The notes: generated by a model from the letters alone, not told the origin. Shown: positions 32,932-41,539, counted from the stretch's first letter. The stretch is 43,152 nt of DNA from an uncultured Bacteroidaceae bacterium (GCA_944320955.1 CALUJL010000025.1:1-43152), one strand, 5' to 3'. Numbers and translations are program-made.

Positions 32932-33441
32932 TTATGAAGTTTTAATTTTATCCCGCTCCTCTTCTTTCAGATTTAACAGATATTCGCCAACGATGCGGGC
33001 CGCTTCTCTCACCACCTTGGGGCAGGGACGGTTGGCATAGTAGGCGGCATCCCGCTGTTGCGGTATGGGCGACTGGGGTTTCCCCGTGCGTATTCCCAGC
33101 AGGTCGGCGCAGCGCAGGGCGCCATTGCAGTCGCGGAATTCTGCTGCCAGCTCCTGTACTACCTTATAGTTGTAACCCTTGGTCGTGCGGTCGGCAGGGT
33201 CGTCGGTTCCTGTCTCCAGTCCGGCCAGGATAAACATGCCGCAGGCGGCGCCGCATACTTCCCTCATCCGTCCGATGCCGCCACCGAAAGAGGCGGCTAT
33301 GCGCAGCAGCTGCCGCCGGTCTATGTCGTAGAGGTCGGCATAAGCCCCGACCACCGACTGGGCGCAGCTGTATCCCTGGCGGAAGAGTGCTTCTGCGCGT
33401 GCGGCGCGCTCTTCCGGGTCTATGTTTTTATATCGTTCCAT
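32932..33441 (-). CDS. C_GCAxxG_C_C family redox-type protein
   Basis: The 169-residue protein has the spaced cysteines that define this family: Cys26 (YSCAQSV), the central Cys63-Gly-Ala-Ala-Cys67-Gly, then Cys105 and Cys111, with a further Cys140. Members are thought to be redox or metal-binding proteins but have no established reaction. No signal peptide is evident. It lies 31 bases downstream of the AraC regulator gene on the same strand, so it may be that regulator's target and be co-transcribed with it. Confidence 0.87.
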   Translation of the reverse strand: MERYKNIDPEERAARAEALFRQGYSCAQSVVGAYADLYDIDRRQLLRIAASFGGGIGRMREVCGAACGMFILAGLETGTDDPADRTTKGYNYKVVQELAAEFRDCNGALRCADLLGIRTGKPQSPIPQQRDAAYYANRPCPKVVREAARIVGEYLLNLKEEERDKIKTS

Positions 33442-33472
33442 TTTTGTCTCTTATTTGTCTGTTTCTGTTTGT

Positions 33473-34360
33473 TTATTCTGCCGAGCGCAAGCGGAATTCT
33501 CCCGGCGTGATGCCCGTCAGCCGTTTGAAGTATTTTCCGAAGAAAGTCTGCGAAGAGAAGTTCAGTGCGTATGCGATTTCCTGTACGCTCATCGTGGAGA
33601 AGCGGAGCATGGCTTTGGCCTCGCGGATGACGCTGTCGTTGATCCAGTCTACGGGGCTCCGGCCGGAAACCTTTTTGATGACCGTGGAGAAATACTTGGG
33701 CGTGACGAACAGTTCGTTGGCATAAAACGTGATGCTGCGCTGTTCCTTGTGGTATTGGGCCAGCAGTTCCATGAATTTGTGGAGCAGTTCGTTCTGCCGG
33801 TTGTGCATCGCCACGGAGTGGGTGGCCGACTCCGGGATACGGCTGAGGATGATGTTTTGCAGCTTGTATGCAAAAATGCCGAACAAGAGTCTCCGCATGA
33901 TGCCGGCATTCTGCTCATTATCGTGAATCAGGCTGTTTATCTGGCTCAGTATATTGAAGTTCTCTTTTTCTTCCTCAGTTAATGAGAGAATGGGCGTATC
34001 CCTCAGGTAGAGGTAGACCGGCATGTTGGGAGTCGTGAGGTTTGTGTTTTTCATGAATTCGAGCGAGGCAATCAGTGTGTCGCAGCGCATGTCGGGCGAT
34101 GACTCCACGGTTCTCAATATGTTTTTCGGGATATAGATAAACAAGTCGTCCGTTTTGATTTCGAATTGTTGCGCATTCAGATAGAAACGGATGCTTCCCT
34201 GTTTGCAGAAGATGAATGAGGCCGCTTCCAGCCGCAGGGGTATGTCGTAGTGGGTCAGCATGGAGGCATCTACGTCTTTTACGTAAAAAATCTCATTTCT
34301 GAAGTTGTTATCCGAGTCCTCTTTGGTCAATTCTTCGAAGGTCAAGTTCTTTATTTGCAT
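33473..34360 (-). CDS. AraC-family transcriptional regulator
   Basis: The 295-residue regulator has an N-terminal AraC-type sensing domain (about 1-180) and a C-terminal double helix-turn-helix (about 195-292) ending with SVQEIAYALNFSSQTFFGKY and FKRLTGITPGEFR. The ATG at 34360 begins MQIKNLTFEEL; an upstream in-frame ATG would almost overlap the promoter box at 34394-34401 and is less likely. It precedes the C_GCAxxG_C_C gene and is divergent from the FAD dehydrogenase gene, so either may be its target. Confidence 0.9.
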   Translation of the reverse strand: MQIKNLTFEELTKEDSDNNFRNEIFYVKDVDASMLTHYDIPLRLEAASFIFCKQGSIRFYLNAQQFEIKTDDLFIYIPKNILRTVESSPDMRCDTLIASLEFMKNTNLTTPNMPVYLYLRDTPILSLTEEEKENFNILSQINSLIHDNEQNAGIMRRLLFGIFAYKLQNIILSRIPESATHSVAMHNRQNELLHKFMELLAQYHKEQRSITFYANELFVTPKYFSTVIKKVSGRSPVDWINDSVIREAKAMLRFSTMSVQEIAYALNFSSQTFFGKYFKRLTGITPGEFRLRSAE

Positions 34361-34393
34361 TCTTTTTGTCTGTTTTCTCTTTTCAAACCGGCA

Positions 34394-34401
34394 CAAAGAT
34401 A
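34394..34401 (-). promoter_or_regulatory. Promoter -7 box for the AraC regulator
   Basis: TATCTTTG on the minus strand, 33 bases upstream of the chosen start at 34360. It overlaps the upstream in-frame ATG region and supports the shorter start. Confidence 0.65.
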
Positions 34402-34485
34402 TGAGGATTTTGCCAATACTTCGGCCGAAAGGGCGGAATAACCGACATATTGACTATTTTTATGGATTAACCGCAGGAAATTCCA

Positions 34486-34493
34486 TACCTTTG
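34486..34493 (+). promoter_or_regulatory. Promoter -7 box for the FAD dehydrogenase gene
   Basis: TACCTTTG on the plus strand, 31 bases before the start codon at 34525, divergent from the AraC promoter. Confidence 0.65.
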
Positions 34494-34524
34494 CCTTTGC
34501 TATTTAACACAAGATACACAGTCT

Positions 34525-36144
34525 ATGATTCGAGAATGCACGGTTGTCGTCTCGCCGGAGCAGGCGGCGGACGAAGGTAAACTGCGCCGGTATGTGCAGG
34601 ATGAGTTAGGTATTGCTCCCGGGGAGCTCACGGCACTGCGCGTCTTGAAGCGGAGCATCGATGCCCGCCAGCGGCGGATAAAGGTGAATCTGCAGTTGCG
34701 GATCTATCTGAATGAAGAGCCGGAGGCTCATTTGTTTGTCCCGACGGTCTATCGGCCGTTGCCCTCGGATGCCCCGGCGGCAGTGGTGGTAGGGGCCGGG
34801 CCTGCCGGCCTGTTTGCCGCCCTGCGCCTGGTCGAGCACGGCATCCGGCCCGTTCTCGTGGAGCGGGGCAAGGATGTCCACGCGCGTCGGCTGGACATAG
34901 CGCGCATTTCGCGCGAGCATTGCGTCGATCCGGACTCCAACTACGGTTTCGGTGAGGGTGGGGCGGGGGCCTACTCCGACGGGAAGCTCTTTACGCGCAG
35001 CAAGAAGCGGGGCGACTCGCTGCACATCCTGCACGTCTTCTGCCAGCACGGCGCCAGCGAGGCCATCTTGAGCGACGCGCACCCCCATCTGGGGAGCGAC
35101 AAACTGCCGGGCATCATCGAGCGGATGCGGCAGACCATACTCCGCTGCGGCGGGGAGGTGCGTTTCGGTTGCCGCATGGAGCAAATCCTGGTGGACGGGG
35201 GGAAAACACCCCGTGCCGTCGGCATCCGCACGAGCGGCGGAGAGGAACTGAGGGGGCCCGTCATCCTGGCCACCGGGCACTCCGCACGCGATGTCTACCG
35301 GCATCTTGCGGGCCATCGCCGGGCTTCGTTCTTCATAGAGCCCAAGGGGATTGCCGTCGGGGTACGCCTCGAACATCCCCAGCAGCTCATCGACAGCATC
35401 CAGTACCACAGTCCGCAAGGGCGCGGGCCGTGGCTTCCGGCGGCCGAATACAGTTTCGTAGCCCAGAGCCGGGGGCGGGGCGTCTACAGTTTCTGCATGT
35501 GTCCGGGCGGGGTGGTCGTGCCTGCGGCCACAGGGCCGGAGCAAGTCGTGGTTAACGGCATGTCGGCCTCGGCCCGCTCGGGTCGTTGGGCCAATTCGGG
35601 CATGGTGGTGGAAATCCGTCCCGAAGATGCGGAGCCGGTAATGCGGGATTTGCCGCCCGCGGGCGGGAACGCCTCTTCTGAAGAGGGCGGGGCGCTGCGG
35701 GTGATGCACCTGCAGGAGCGTCTCGAACGTCTCTGCTGGCAGCAGGGAGGATGCCGGCAGACGGCTCCGGCGCAGCGCATGACGGACTTCGTGGCTGCCC
35801 GCCTGAGTGGCGACCTGCCACGCTCTTCTTACAGCCCGGGGCTGGTAGCCTCCGGACTCCACTGCTGGTTGCCGGAATTTGTGCGGGGGCGTTTGCAAGA
35901 AGGCCTTGCGCTTTTCGGAAAAAGATGCAGGGGTTTTCTGACGCGCGAGGCGCTGCTCATCGGGGTGGAGACGCGGACGTCGGCGCCGGTGCGCATCCCA
36001 CGGCGTGCCGACAGCCTGCAGCACGTGGCCGTCGAGGGGCTTTTCCCTTGCGGCGAAGGGGCAGGCTATGCCGGGGGCATCGTCTCGGCCGGGGTCGACG
36101 GGGAGCGTTGTGCGGACGCCCTGGCTGCTTGGTTGAAGAAGTGA
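34525..36144 (+). CDS. FAD-dependent dehydrogenase (NAD(P)/FAD oxidoreductase)
   Basis: The 539-residue flavoprotein belongs to the uncharacterised FAD-dehydrogenase group (COG2509-like). It has an N-terminal alpha/beta extension (about 1-80), the FAD-binding GAGPAG motif (90-95) in VVVGAGPAGLFAALRL, the family segment NYGFGEGGAGAYSDGKL (about 138-154) and a C-terminal GEGAGYAGGIVSAGVDG FAD motif. The reaction is unknown. It is 20 bases upstream of the LuxR-type regulator gene. DNA at 35907-35930 (near residue 465) resembles the dispersed repeat. Confidence 0.88.
   Translation: MIRECTVVVSPEQAADEGKLRRYVQDELGIAPGELTALRVLKRSIDARQRRIKVNLQLRIYLNEEPEAHLFVPTVYRPLPSDAPAAVVVGAGPAGLFAALRLVEHGIRPVLVERGKDVHARRLDIARISREHCVDPDSNYGFGEGGAGAYSDGKLFTRSKKRGDSLHILHVFCQHGASEAILSDAHPHLGSDKLPGIIERMRQTILRCGGEVRFGCRMEQILVDGGKTPRAVGIRTSGGEELRGPVILATGHSARDVYRHLAGHRRASFFIEPKGIAVGVRLEHPQQLIDSIQYHSPQGRGPWLPAAEYSFVAQSRGRGVYSFCMCPGGVVVPAATGPEQVVVNGMSASARSGRWANSGMVVEIRPEDAEPVMRDLPPAGGNASSEEGGALRVMHLQERLERLCWQQGGCRQTAPAQRMTDFVAARLSGDLPRSSYSPGLVASGLHCWLPEFVRGRLQEGLALFGKRCRGFLTREALLIGVETRTSAPVRIPRRADSLQHVAVEGLFPCGEGAGYAGGIVSAGVDGERCADALAAWLKK
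35907..35930. repeat. Divergent dispersed repeat inside the FAD dehydrogenase gene
   Basis: TGCGCTTTTCGGAAAAAGAT followed by GCAG has the same word pattern as the intergenic copies. It encodes ALFGKRCRG in the dehydrogenase, so it may be chance similarity under coding constraint. Confidence 0.35.
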
Positions 36145-36164
36145 GCAAGAAAAGGGAAGAAAAA

Positions 36165-36752
36165 ATGATGGAAATAGCACTCATTACTGCCAATACGGCC
36201 GAAGCCCTGGGGCTGGAGGCGCTTATCTGGAAGGTTGCCGGGGGGGAGACTGTCGTCCGCCGGTTCCGGGACTTTGCGGCATTCATCGACGATACTCCGG
36301 ATATGTACCGGCTCTGCTTCATCTCTTCGCTCACGTTCCTCAACTACAATGCCTTCTTTGCCTCCCGCAGCGAGCGCACCGTGGTGCTTGTCCACGAAGG
36401 TCCCGGGCGCTTCAAGCTTGCCCCGCAGGGCATACGTCTGCTTTATCTCGAAGAGGAGGAACAGAAGTTGGGCAAGAAGCTGGCCTGCATTCTTCGCGGG
36501 GAAGACGCCCGTTCCCCTGTCCGCCAGGATAGCGGGGAAGACTTTGCCCCGCTTTCCGCCCGTGAGGTGGAAGTGCTGGTATTGCTTTGCAAAGGATTTA
36601 TCAACAAGGAGATAGCCGACCGCTTGTGCATCAGCCTGACGACTGTCATCACGCACCGCAAGAACATCACCGCAAAACTCGGCATCAAGTCGCTCGGCGG
36701 GCTTACGCTCTATGCCGTCATGAACGGGTATATCGAGGCCGACCGCCTCTGA
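36165..36752 (+). CDS. LuxR-type helix-turn-helix regulator with a receiver-like N terminus
   Basis: The 195-residue protein ends with a LuxR/NarL DNA-binding domain (about 130-190, LSAREVEVLVLLCKGFINKE and SLTTVITHRKNITAKLGI). The N-terminal 115 residues resemble a response-regulator fold, but I see no clear phosphorylatable Asp with the usual acidic pocket, so it may be an atypical receiver or sense something else. Start at 36165 or the adjacent ATG at 36168 after a purine-rich leader. It follows the FAD dehydrogenase gene by 20 bases and converges on the EamA transporter gene 8 bases away. Confidence 0.85.
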   Translation: MMEIALITANTAEALGLEALIWKVAGGETVVRRFRDFAAFIDDTPDMYRLCFISSLTFLNYNAFFASRSERTVVLVHEGPGRFKLAPQGIRLLYLEEEEQKLGKKLACILRGEDARSPVRQDSGEDFAPLSAREVEVLVLLCKGFINKEIADRLCISLTTVITHRKNITAKLGIKSLGGLTLYAVMNGYIEADRL

Positions 36753-36760
36753 GCTCCGCC

Positions 36761-37705
36761 TTATTTCCCTGCCCCGGCTTCTCGAGCTTTCCGGCGGGCC
36801 TCCATCTGTGCGCGGCTCTTGCTGTGCGTCACCATATATACTCCAGTGAAGACCAATACGATGGCCACTATTTTCAGCCATCCCAGTCCGGCGATGCCCA
36901 AGGCTACGGCCACGAGGCTGGCCACGATGGGCTGCACGTAGTTATACATGCAGGCCACGGTGGGGCGCAGGGCGTGCTGCCCGATGGGGATCAGCAGGTA
37001 GCTCAGGAACGTGGCTCCCAGCACGACGAACGCGCTGCCGCCTATCTCCACCCCGCCCATTGCCTCCCATCGGGTCGTGGCCAGCTCGGAATAGGAGAAC
37101 GGGATGATCGCGATGCTGGCATAGGTAAACATCCATTTCATCAGCGTAATGGCCGAGTAGCGGCTGATGAGGTCTTTGTAGAGGACGAAGTAGGCCGAAT
37201 AACTGCATTGGGCAAAGAAGCAGAGCAGATTGCCCCACGGATTGCTCCCGCCCGCAGAAGCCGGGTCTGCCGCGCCGCCGAGGATGAGCATCAGCGCCCC
37301 GAGCGCGCCGAAGAAAATGCCCAGTACCTTCAGGCCCGTGACAGGCTCTTTCAGGAACAGTGCCGCCAGGATCATGACGATGATCGGAGTGGTAGTCGTG
37401 ATGATGGACGCATCGACGGGCGAGGTCATGCCCAGCCCCATCACGAAACTCCCCTGGTTGAGCACGATGCCCAGCATGGCGGCAAAGAAGAGGCGCATCA
37501 TGTCGGCGTGGGGCACATGCTCGCGCCGGGTAAAGAAGGAAGCTGTCCAGAACGCCGCCGCCGCACCGACGATGCGGAAGTCCGTCAGCAGCAGCGACGA
37601 TACGGCGCCCGATGCCATCACCGCCTTCGACACGGGCGACATCAGCCCCCACATCACATTGGCGCCGGCCATGGCCAGATGTCCTTGGAGTTGTTTGTTT
37701 TTCAT
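36761..37705 (-). CDS. EamA/DMT-family membrane transporter
   Basis: The 314-residue protein has ten predicted membrane segments in two EamA repeats (about 8-145 and 160-300), starting LAMAGANVMWGLMSPVSKAV. Drug/metabolite transporters of this type export amino acids, nucleotides or other small molecules; the substrate cannot be told. Its stop is 8 bases from the end of the convergent LuxR-type gene, with no obvious terminator between them, so overlapping 3' transcripts are likely. A terminator for pfkA lies just upstream at 37730-37766. Confidence 0.88.
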   Translation of the reverse strand: MKNKQLQGHLAMAGANVMWGLMSPVSKAVMASGAVSSLLLTDFRIVGAAAAFWTASFFTRREHVPHADMMRLFFAAMLGIVLNQGSFVMGLGMTSPVDASIITTTTPIIVMILAALFLKEPVTGLKVLGIFFGALGALMLILGGAADPASAGGSNPWGNLLCFFAQCSYSAYFVLYKDLISRYSAITLMKWMFTYASIAIIPFSYSELATTRWEAMGGVEIGGSAFVVLGATFLSYLLIPIGQHALRPTVACMYNYVQPIVASLVAVALGIAGLGWLKIVAIVLVFTGVYMVTHSKSRAQMEARRKAREAGAGK

Positions 37706-37729
37706 TTTTTCCGTACAGGCAAAGAGAGA

Positions 37730-37766
37730 AAGAAGCCTGCCCGCACCGGTGTGGCGGACAGGCTCT
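37730..37766 (-). terminator. Terminator after pfkA
   Basis: On the minus strand AGCCTGTCCGCCAC (37765-37752) pairs with GTGCGGGCAGGCT (37746-37734) with one mismatch, followed by TCTTTCT. Confidence 0.7.
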
Positions 37767-37798
37767 CTTTCTGCAGTTGGGGAATTTGTTTCTTTTTA

Positions 37799-38779
37799 CT
37801 AAATGGAAAGTTCTCTCAAGACGCGTACCAGGTTCATGTCGATGGGCTTGTCGTTCTTGATGGCGCGGGTGAAGGGGACGTAGACCACCTCGTTGTTCTG
37901 GATGCCTATCATCACGTTCCGTTGGCCTTCGAGCAGGGCGTCGATGGCTGCCACTCCCATACGCGAGGCCAGGATGCGGTCGTGTGCCGTGGGACGGCCG
38001 CCGCGCTGCACGTGGCCCAATATGGAAACGCGCACGTCGTACTGCGGGAATTCTTTCTTCACGCGCTCGGCGTAGTGCATGGCCCCGCCTGTTATCTCAC
38101 TCTCGGCCACCAGGACGATGGAGCTGCTCTTGCTCTTTCGGAAACCGTTGCTGATGAGTTCCTGCAATTGGTCGACCTCCGTGGAGAGTTCCGGTATGAT
38201 GGCTGCCTCTGCTCCTGCGGCAATGGCCCCGTTGAGTGCCAGGAAGCCCGCGTCGCGCCCCATCACTTCGATGAAGAAGAGGCGCTCGTGGGACGTGGCC
38301 GTGTCGCGTATCTTGTCCACCGCGTCGAGTATCGTGTTCAGCGCCGTGTCGTAGCCGATGGTCGTGTCCGTGCCGTAGAGGTCGTTGTCGATGGTTCCCG
38401 GCAGGCCGATGCAGGGCACGTCGAACTCCTGTGCGAAGATGCGTGCTCCCGTCAGGCTTCCGTCGCCGCCTATGATGACCAACGCATCGATTCCCTGCGC
38501 CTGCATGTTGTCGTAGGCCAGCTTGCGGCCCTCGGGCGTGGTGAATTCCTTGCAGCGCGCCGTCTTCAGGATCGTTCCGCCCTGCTGGATGATGTTACTC
38601 ACGTTCTGCGTCTGGAATTCGCTGATTTCGTTTGTGATGAGACCCTTGTAGCCTCTGTAGATGCCTTTTACAGCGAGTCCGTTACAGATGGCCGCGCGCG
38701 TTACGGCGCGGATGGCCGCATTCATTCCCGGGGCGTCGCCGCCGGAGGTCAGGATGCCGATACATTTAACTTTGCTCAT
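37799..38779 (-). CDS. pfkA: ATP-dependent 6-phosphofructokinase
   Basis: The 326-residue glycolytic enzyme phosphorylates fructose-6-phosphate. It has the N-terminal [13 protein letters not shown] loop, GGDGS (104-108), where Gly107 marks the ATP-using rather than PPi-using type, the catalytic TIDND (129-133), and MGRDAGFLA. Length is that of the standard bacterial tetrameric form. It is monocistronic, with a promoter box at 38869-38876 and a terminator behind it. It marks the end of the conserved chromosomal part of the window. Confidence 0.95.
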   Translation of the reverse strand: MSKVKCIGILTSGGDAPGMNAAIRAVTRAAICNGLAVKGIYRGYKGLITNEISEFQTQNVSNIIQQGGTILKTARCKEFTTPEGRKLAYDNMQAQGIDALVIIGGDGSLTGARIFAQEFDVPCIGLPGTIDNDLYGTDTTIGYDTALNTILDAVDKIRDTATSHERLFFIEVMGRDAGFLALNGAIAAGAEAAIIPELSTEVDQLQELISNGFRKSKSSSIVLVAESEITGGAMHYAERVKKEFPQYDVRVSILGHVQRGGRPTAHDRILASRMGVAAIDALLEGQRNVMIGIQNNEVVYVPFTRAIKNDKPIDMNLVRVLRELSI

Positions 38780-39104
38780 AGCGCGTAGTTTTTTCTTATG
38801 TTATATTCTGTCTTTTCTTGGAGGGACGGTGTGTGTGGCTGGGAGGCAAGCCTCCTCCTTCTCCGGCACAAATGTACGCCGAAAAATCCGTTCCCCGAAA
38901 TTTTTTGGCCGGATAAAGAAAAAGCGCTTAGAGCGAAGTTGCCCGTCCGTGCCGGGCAGGGCCTTTTGCGGATATGCCGACAGAACGTGTTTTTCCTCTA
39001 TCTGGGATTTCCCGGCTGTCCGGCCAATTTATGTTTGAGGCACAATCAGTAAAACCGTTACAATCCTCCGTGGAAATGTTACGCCCTTTTGCGTCATATA
39101 CCGC
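38780..39104. other. Intergenic region before the eroded locus
   Basis: Apart from the pfkA promoter box (38869-38876, minus) this stretch contains only a short hairpin (TGCCCG/CGGGCA near 38940-38958). I see no gene in it. Confidence 0.55.
38869..38876 (-). promoter_or_regulatory. Promoter -7 box for pfkA
   Basis: TACATTTG on the minus strand, 89 bases before the start codon. Confidence 0.6.
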
Positions 39105-39112
39105 TACTTTTG
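39105..39112 (+). promoter_or_regulatory. Promoter -7 box for the aldo/keto reductase remnant
   Basis: TACTTTTG followed by CACC, 24 bases before the ATG of the remnant at 39137. The promoter is intact although the gene is not. Confidence 0.55.
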
Positions 39113-39136
39113 CACCAAAAGAAGCAGTCATATACA

Positions 39137-39681
39137 ATGGACAGACGGGATTTCATCAAGAGCGGGCTTCTTGCCGCACTCGTAGGAGCCGTGGGCGGCC
39201 TTACAAGCTCATCGAGAAGATGGAGCGGCTGAAGGTGCAGGGCAAAATCCGCTTTATGGGTTTCTCTTTCCACGACAGTCTGCAACTTTTTAAGAAAGTG
39301 GTGGAATACACCCCTACATGGGACTTCTGCCTGATACAGCACAACTACTTGGATTATGAATACGAGGCTGGCGTGCTCGGTCCGAAACATGCTGCCGCCA
39401 ACGGCATGGGACTGGCGGTGATGAAGCCCGTCCGCACGGGATTCCTCGCCAACCTGCCGCAGCCGATGCGCGACGCGCTTGCCTCCACGGGCTGCTACCA
39501 GTGCATCCCCTGCCCGCACAACGTCGCCATCGGCTACGTCTTCGCCTATGTGTACAACAACTACATCCTGCACAAAAACAAAGAAAGGGCGATGGCGGAC
39601 TACACCGTCTCGATGTCGCCCGTGCAGCGCGGCGACCCGGCATCCCCGTGCGTCGCTTTATTTAACCGATACGCATTTTGA
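39137..39681 (+). pseudogene. Aldo/keto reductase remnant with Tat signal and internal deletions
   Basis: The ATG at 39137 begins MDRRDFIKSGLLAALVGAVG, a twin-arginine (Tat) signal, but this frame stops at 39232. From about 39202 another frame encodes the middle and C-terminal part of an aldo/keto reductase (IEKMERLKVQGKIRFMGFSF; TPTWDFCLIQHNYLDYE; AVMKPVRTG). Most of the N-terminal TIM barrel is missing at the junction near 39200. A second, in-frame gap appears between MKPVRTGFLANLPQPMRDAL and the iron-sulfur motif CYQCIPCPH (near 39480), where full-length relatives have roughly 100 more residues, and the final CxxCGxC cluster is absent. It is therefore a multiply deleted remnant of a Tat-exported ferredoxin-type aldo/keto reductase. 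Confidence 0.8.
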
Positions 39682-39707
39682 GGCGGATTTTGTTTTTTGT
39701 ATTTTTG
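39676..39707 (+). promoter_or_regulatory. Complete promoter for the SMR transporter gene
   Basis: A -33 box TTTTG (39676-39680) and a -7 box TATTTTTG (39700-39707) are separated by 19 bases, matching the Bacteroidales promoter. The start codon follows 30 bases later. The -33 box overlaps the last codons of the aldo/keto reductase remnant. Confidence 0.65.
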
Positions 39708-39737
39708 CCGTGAAAGTATCGGTAAACAAAAAGCAGA

Positions 39738-40070
39738 ATGAAACAGTATCTTATCCTTTTGTTGGCAATTATTTGCGAAGTGATTGCCACAAGTGCTTTG
39801 AAACAGACAGAGCAGTTCACCCGTCTTGTGCCGTCATTGATAACTCTTGTGGGGTATGCGGGTGCGTTCTATTTCCTCAGCATGGTTTTGCAGAGCATCC
39901 CCTTGGGCATTGCTTACGCCATTTGGTCGGGAGCAGGCATCGTGCTGGTAGCACTTGTCGGCTGGCTGGTGTTCAGACAGCATCTTGACATTCCTGCCAT
40001 TATTGGCATCTGTATGATTCTCGGCGGAGTCGTGGTGATAAACTTATTTTCGGAATCGGCAGGGCATTGA
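39738..40070 (+). CDS. Small multidrug resistance (SMR) family transporter
   Basis: The 110-residue inner-membrane protein has four membrane segments and the essential Glu14 (IICEVIATSALK), plus the WSGAG motif near 63 that lines the EmrE substrate pore. It could be a drug exporter (EmrE/QacE type) or a guanidinium-like exporter; sequence alone does not decide, though the tight similarity to EmrE in the first helix favours the drug-type group. It appears intact, unlike most of its neighbours, and has its own promoter. Confidence 0.9.
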   Translation: MKQYLILLLAIICEVIATSALKQTEQFTRLVPSLITLVGYAGAFYFLSMVLQSIPLGIAYAIWSGAGIVLVALVGWLVFRQHLDIPAIIGICMILGGVVVINLFSESAGH

Positions 40071-40158
40071 CTTGTGCTGATAAGGATTCATTCAGAGCAA
40101 GGATTACTCTTTTTCCGCTTTTCCTTATTTCTTCGGACAATAAATCAATAAAAATCCA

Positions 40159-40776
40159 ATGGTAATGAAAACCGAACTGGAAAAATGTATGTCGGGTGAG
40201 CCTTTCAACGGAGGGAGAGACCCGAAGATCGTGAATATGATTTTGCGGACAAGACGTTTGTTGTCCCAACTCAACGCTATAGATTATGCCGACAACGAAC
40301 GCAAACAGGCATTGCTGCGTGAAATGTTCGGAAGCATTGGCAAGGGGGTTCACGTAGATATTGATTTCCATTGCGAATACGGAAAGAACATCTTTGTGGG
40401 GAATAAAGTCATCATCAACATGAATTGCACTTTTGTGGACAATCACCGCATCGAGATTGGTGACAATGTCCTGATAGCGCCTAACGTGCAGATATACACC
40501 GCCACTCATTCTACTGATGTGCTCGAGCGGATGGTTTGGGATTGGAAGGAAGGCGATGACATCTGCAACACCATAGCCCGTCCCGTCAAAATCGAAGACG
40601 GCGTATGGATAGGCGGTGGAGCGATATTGCTGCCGGGAGTCACTGTCGGAAAGAATACGGTCATAGGTGCAGGAAGCGTAGTGACACATTCTATTCCTGC
40701 CAATTGCGTGGCAGTCGGCAATCCCTGCCGGATGATTAAAAAACTGCCCGAAAAAAAGATTGGAGTGAATATTTGA
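40159..40776 (+). CDS. Sugar O-acetyltransferase (second copy type)
   Basis: The 205-residue left-handed beta-helix acetyltransferase is related to the 23082-23648 gene product but clearly distinct. It has the helical Mac region (about 4-60), the active-site loop around THSTDVLERM (near 116-125) and the coil GVWIGGGAILLPGVTVG. It seems intact. A later in-frame ATG at 40165 is an alternative start. It lies 88 bases after the SMR gene and 23 before the MBL-fold remnant. Confidence 0.87.
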   Translation: MVMKTELEKCMSGEPFNGGRDPKIVNMILRTRRLLSQLNAIDYADNERKQALLREMFGSIGKGVHVDIDFHCEYGKNIFVGNKVIINMNCTFVDNHRIEIGDNVLIAPNVQIYTATHSTDVLERMVWDWKEGDDICNTIARPVKIEDGVWIGGGAILLPGVTVGKNTVIGAGSVVTHSIPANCVAVGNPCRMIKKLPEKKIGVNI

Positions 40777-40799
40777 AAATGGCTAATCACTGAACACTT

Positions 40800-41237
40800 A
40801 TGTACGAACTAAAACAAGTAGGCAGGCAGAGCTACTACATAAACAGCCCTGCGAAGATAGGCGTATACAGGCAATCGGAAAACGGGATTTATCTCATCGA
40901 CAGCGGAAACGACAAGGAGGCCGCGAAGAAGGTGTTGTATGGCGGCTACCCGTTCAAGGAGTTGAGGAGCAAGTTCCTGCTGGCAAAGGAGAGTGAGGTC
41001 ACAGATTGCTCGTCGCCCGATTTCCCGTCAGAACTGGAGCTTATTCCCTTGCCTGGCCTCTTCTTCGACATGGTCGGAGTTCGCACCCCCGACAACACAG
41101 TCTTTCTTGCGGATTGCGTCAGCAGCCCGACGGTATTGGAAAAGTATGGCATAATCTTCGTTTACGATGTAGCCCAATACCTTGCCACGCTCGACAGCAT
41201 AGAAACCATCCGGTTGTTGCGGCCGGGGCTGTCGTGA
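40800..41237 (+). pseudogene. MBL-fold metallo-hydrolase remnant lacking its metal site
   Basis: The 145-residue frame begins MYELKQVGRQSYYINSPAKI and continues to IDSGNDKEAAKKV, the N-terminal strands of a metallo-beta-lactamase-fold hydrolase. It then jumps directly to LYGGYPFKELRSKFLLAKES (junction near 40933) and continues PLPGLFFDMVGVRTPDNTVF and LADCVS. The segment normally between, with the HxHxDH zinc motif and about 50 residues, is missing in frame. The C-terminal part ends after DVAQYLATLD and then runs out of the family sequence, fused to an acetyltransferase tail in another frame. Although open, it cannot be a working hydrolase. Confidence 0.82.
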
Positions 41238-41335
41238 CTAAGGATGTGCCGGCCAATGTGGTAGTCGGTGGAGTCCCGGCAGGAATCATCAAGAAAATAG
41301 CAGCAGAGGATGAGTATGTAAAAATCCCGGGCTGA
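41213..41335 (+). pseudogene. C-terminal fragment of a sugar acetyltransferase
   Basis: In the frame beginning VVAAGAVVTKDVPANVVVGG and ending VPAGIIKKI this piece encodes the last beta-helix coil and tail of a hexapeptide acetyltransferase. Everything before it is missing, and the MBL-fold remnant runs directly into it out of frame near 41205-41213. It is a third acetyltransferase trace in the window. Confidence 0.75.
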
Positions 41336-41539
41336 AAGGCATCGCGGACCGGAAGCGGATGCTCGATCCGCATAAGCCGGGCGAGGTACATCGGCTCTTC
41401 AATTATCGGCAATGGTGAAGCAGGGCTATATGCAGCCGGCAGATTGGGAAGCAACCTGTCACGCCTCTGCGAAGGCTGTGGCAGACACCGGCTTCGGACG
41501 AGGAACTTACCTGATATGCCGGCTTGTTTTTATGGGGGA
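41336..41539. other. Unassigned sequence with short open frames
   Basis: Two short frames follow one another (KGIADRKRMLDPHKPGEVHR up to a stop near 41415, and 41412-41543 starting MVKQGYMQPADWEATCHASA). Neither resembles a family I recognise. Given the surroundings they are likely debris of another gene. Confidence 0.4.

Noticed and set aside
38980-39130. Upstream extension of the aldo/keto reductase frame to 38974
   Set aside because: The added residues do not resemble the family, and the Tat-signal ATG at 39137 with its promoter box explains the true 5' end.
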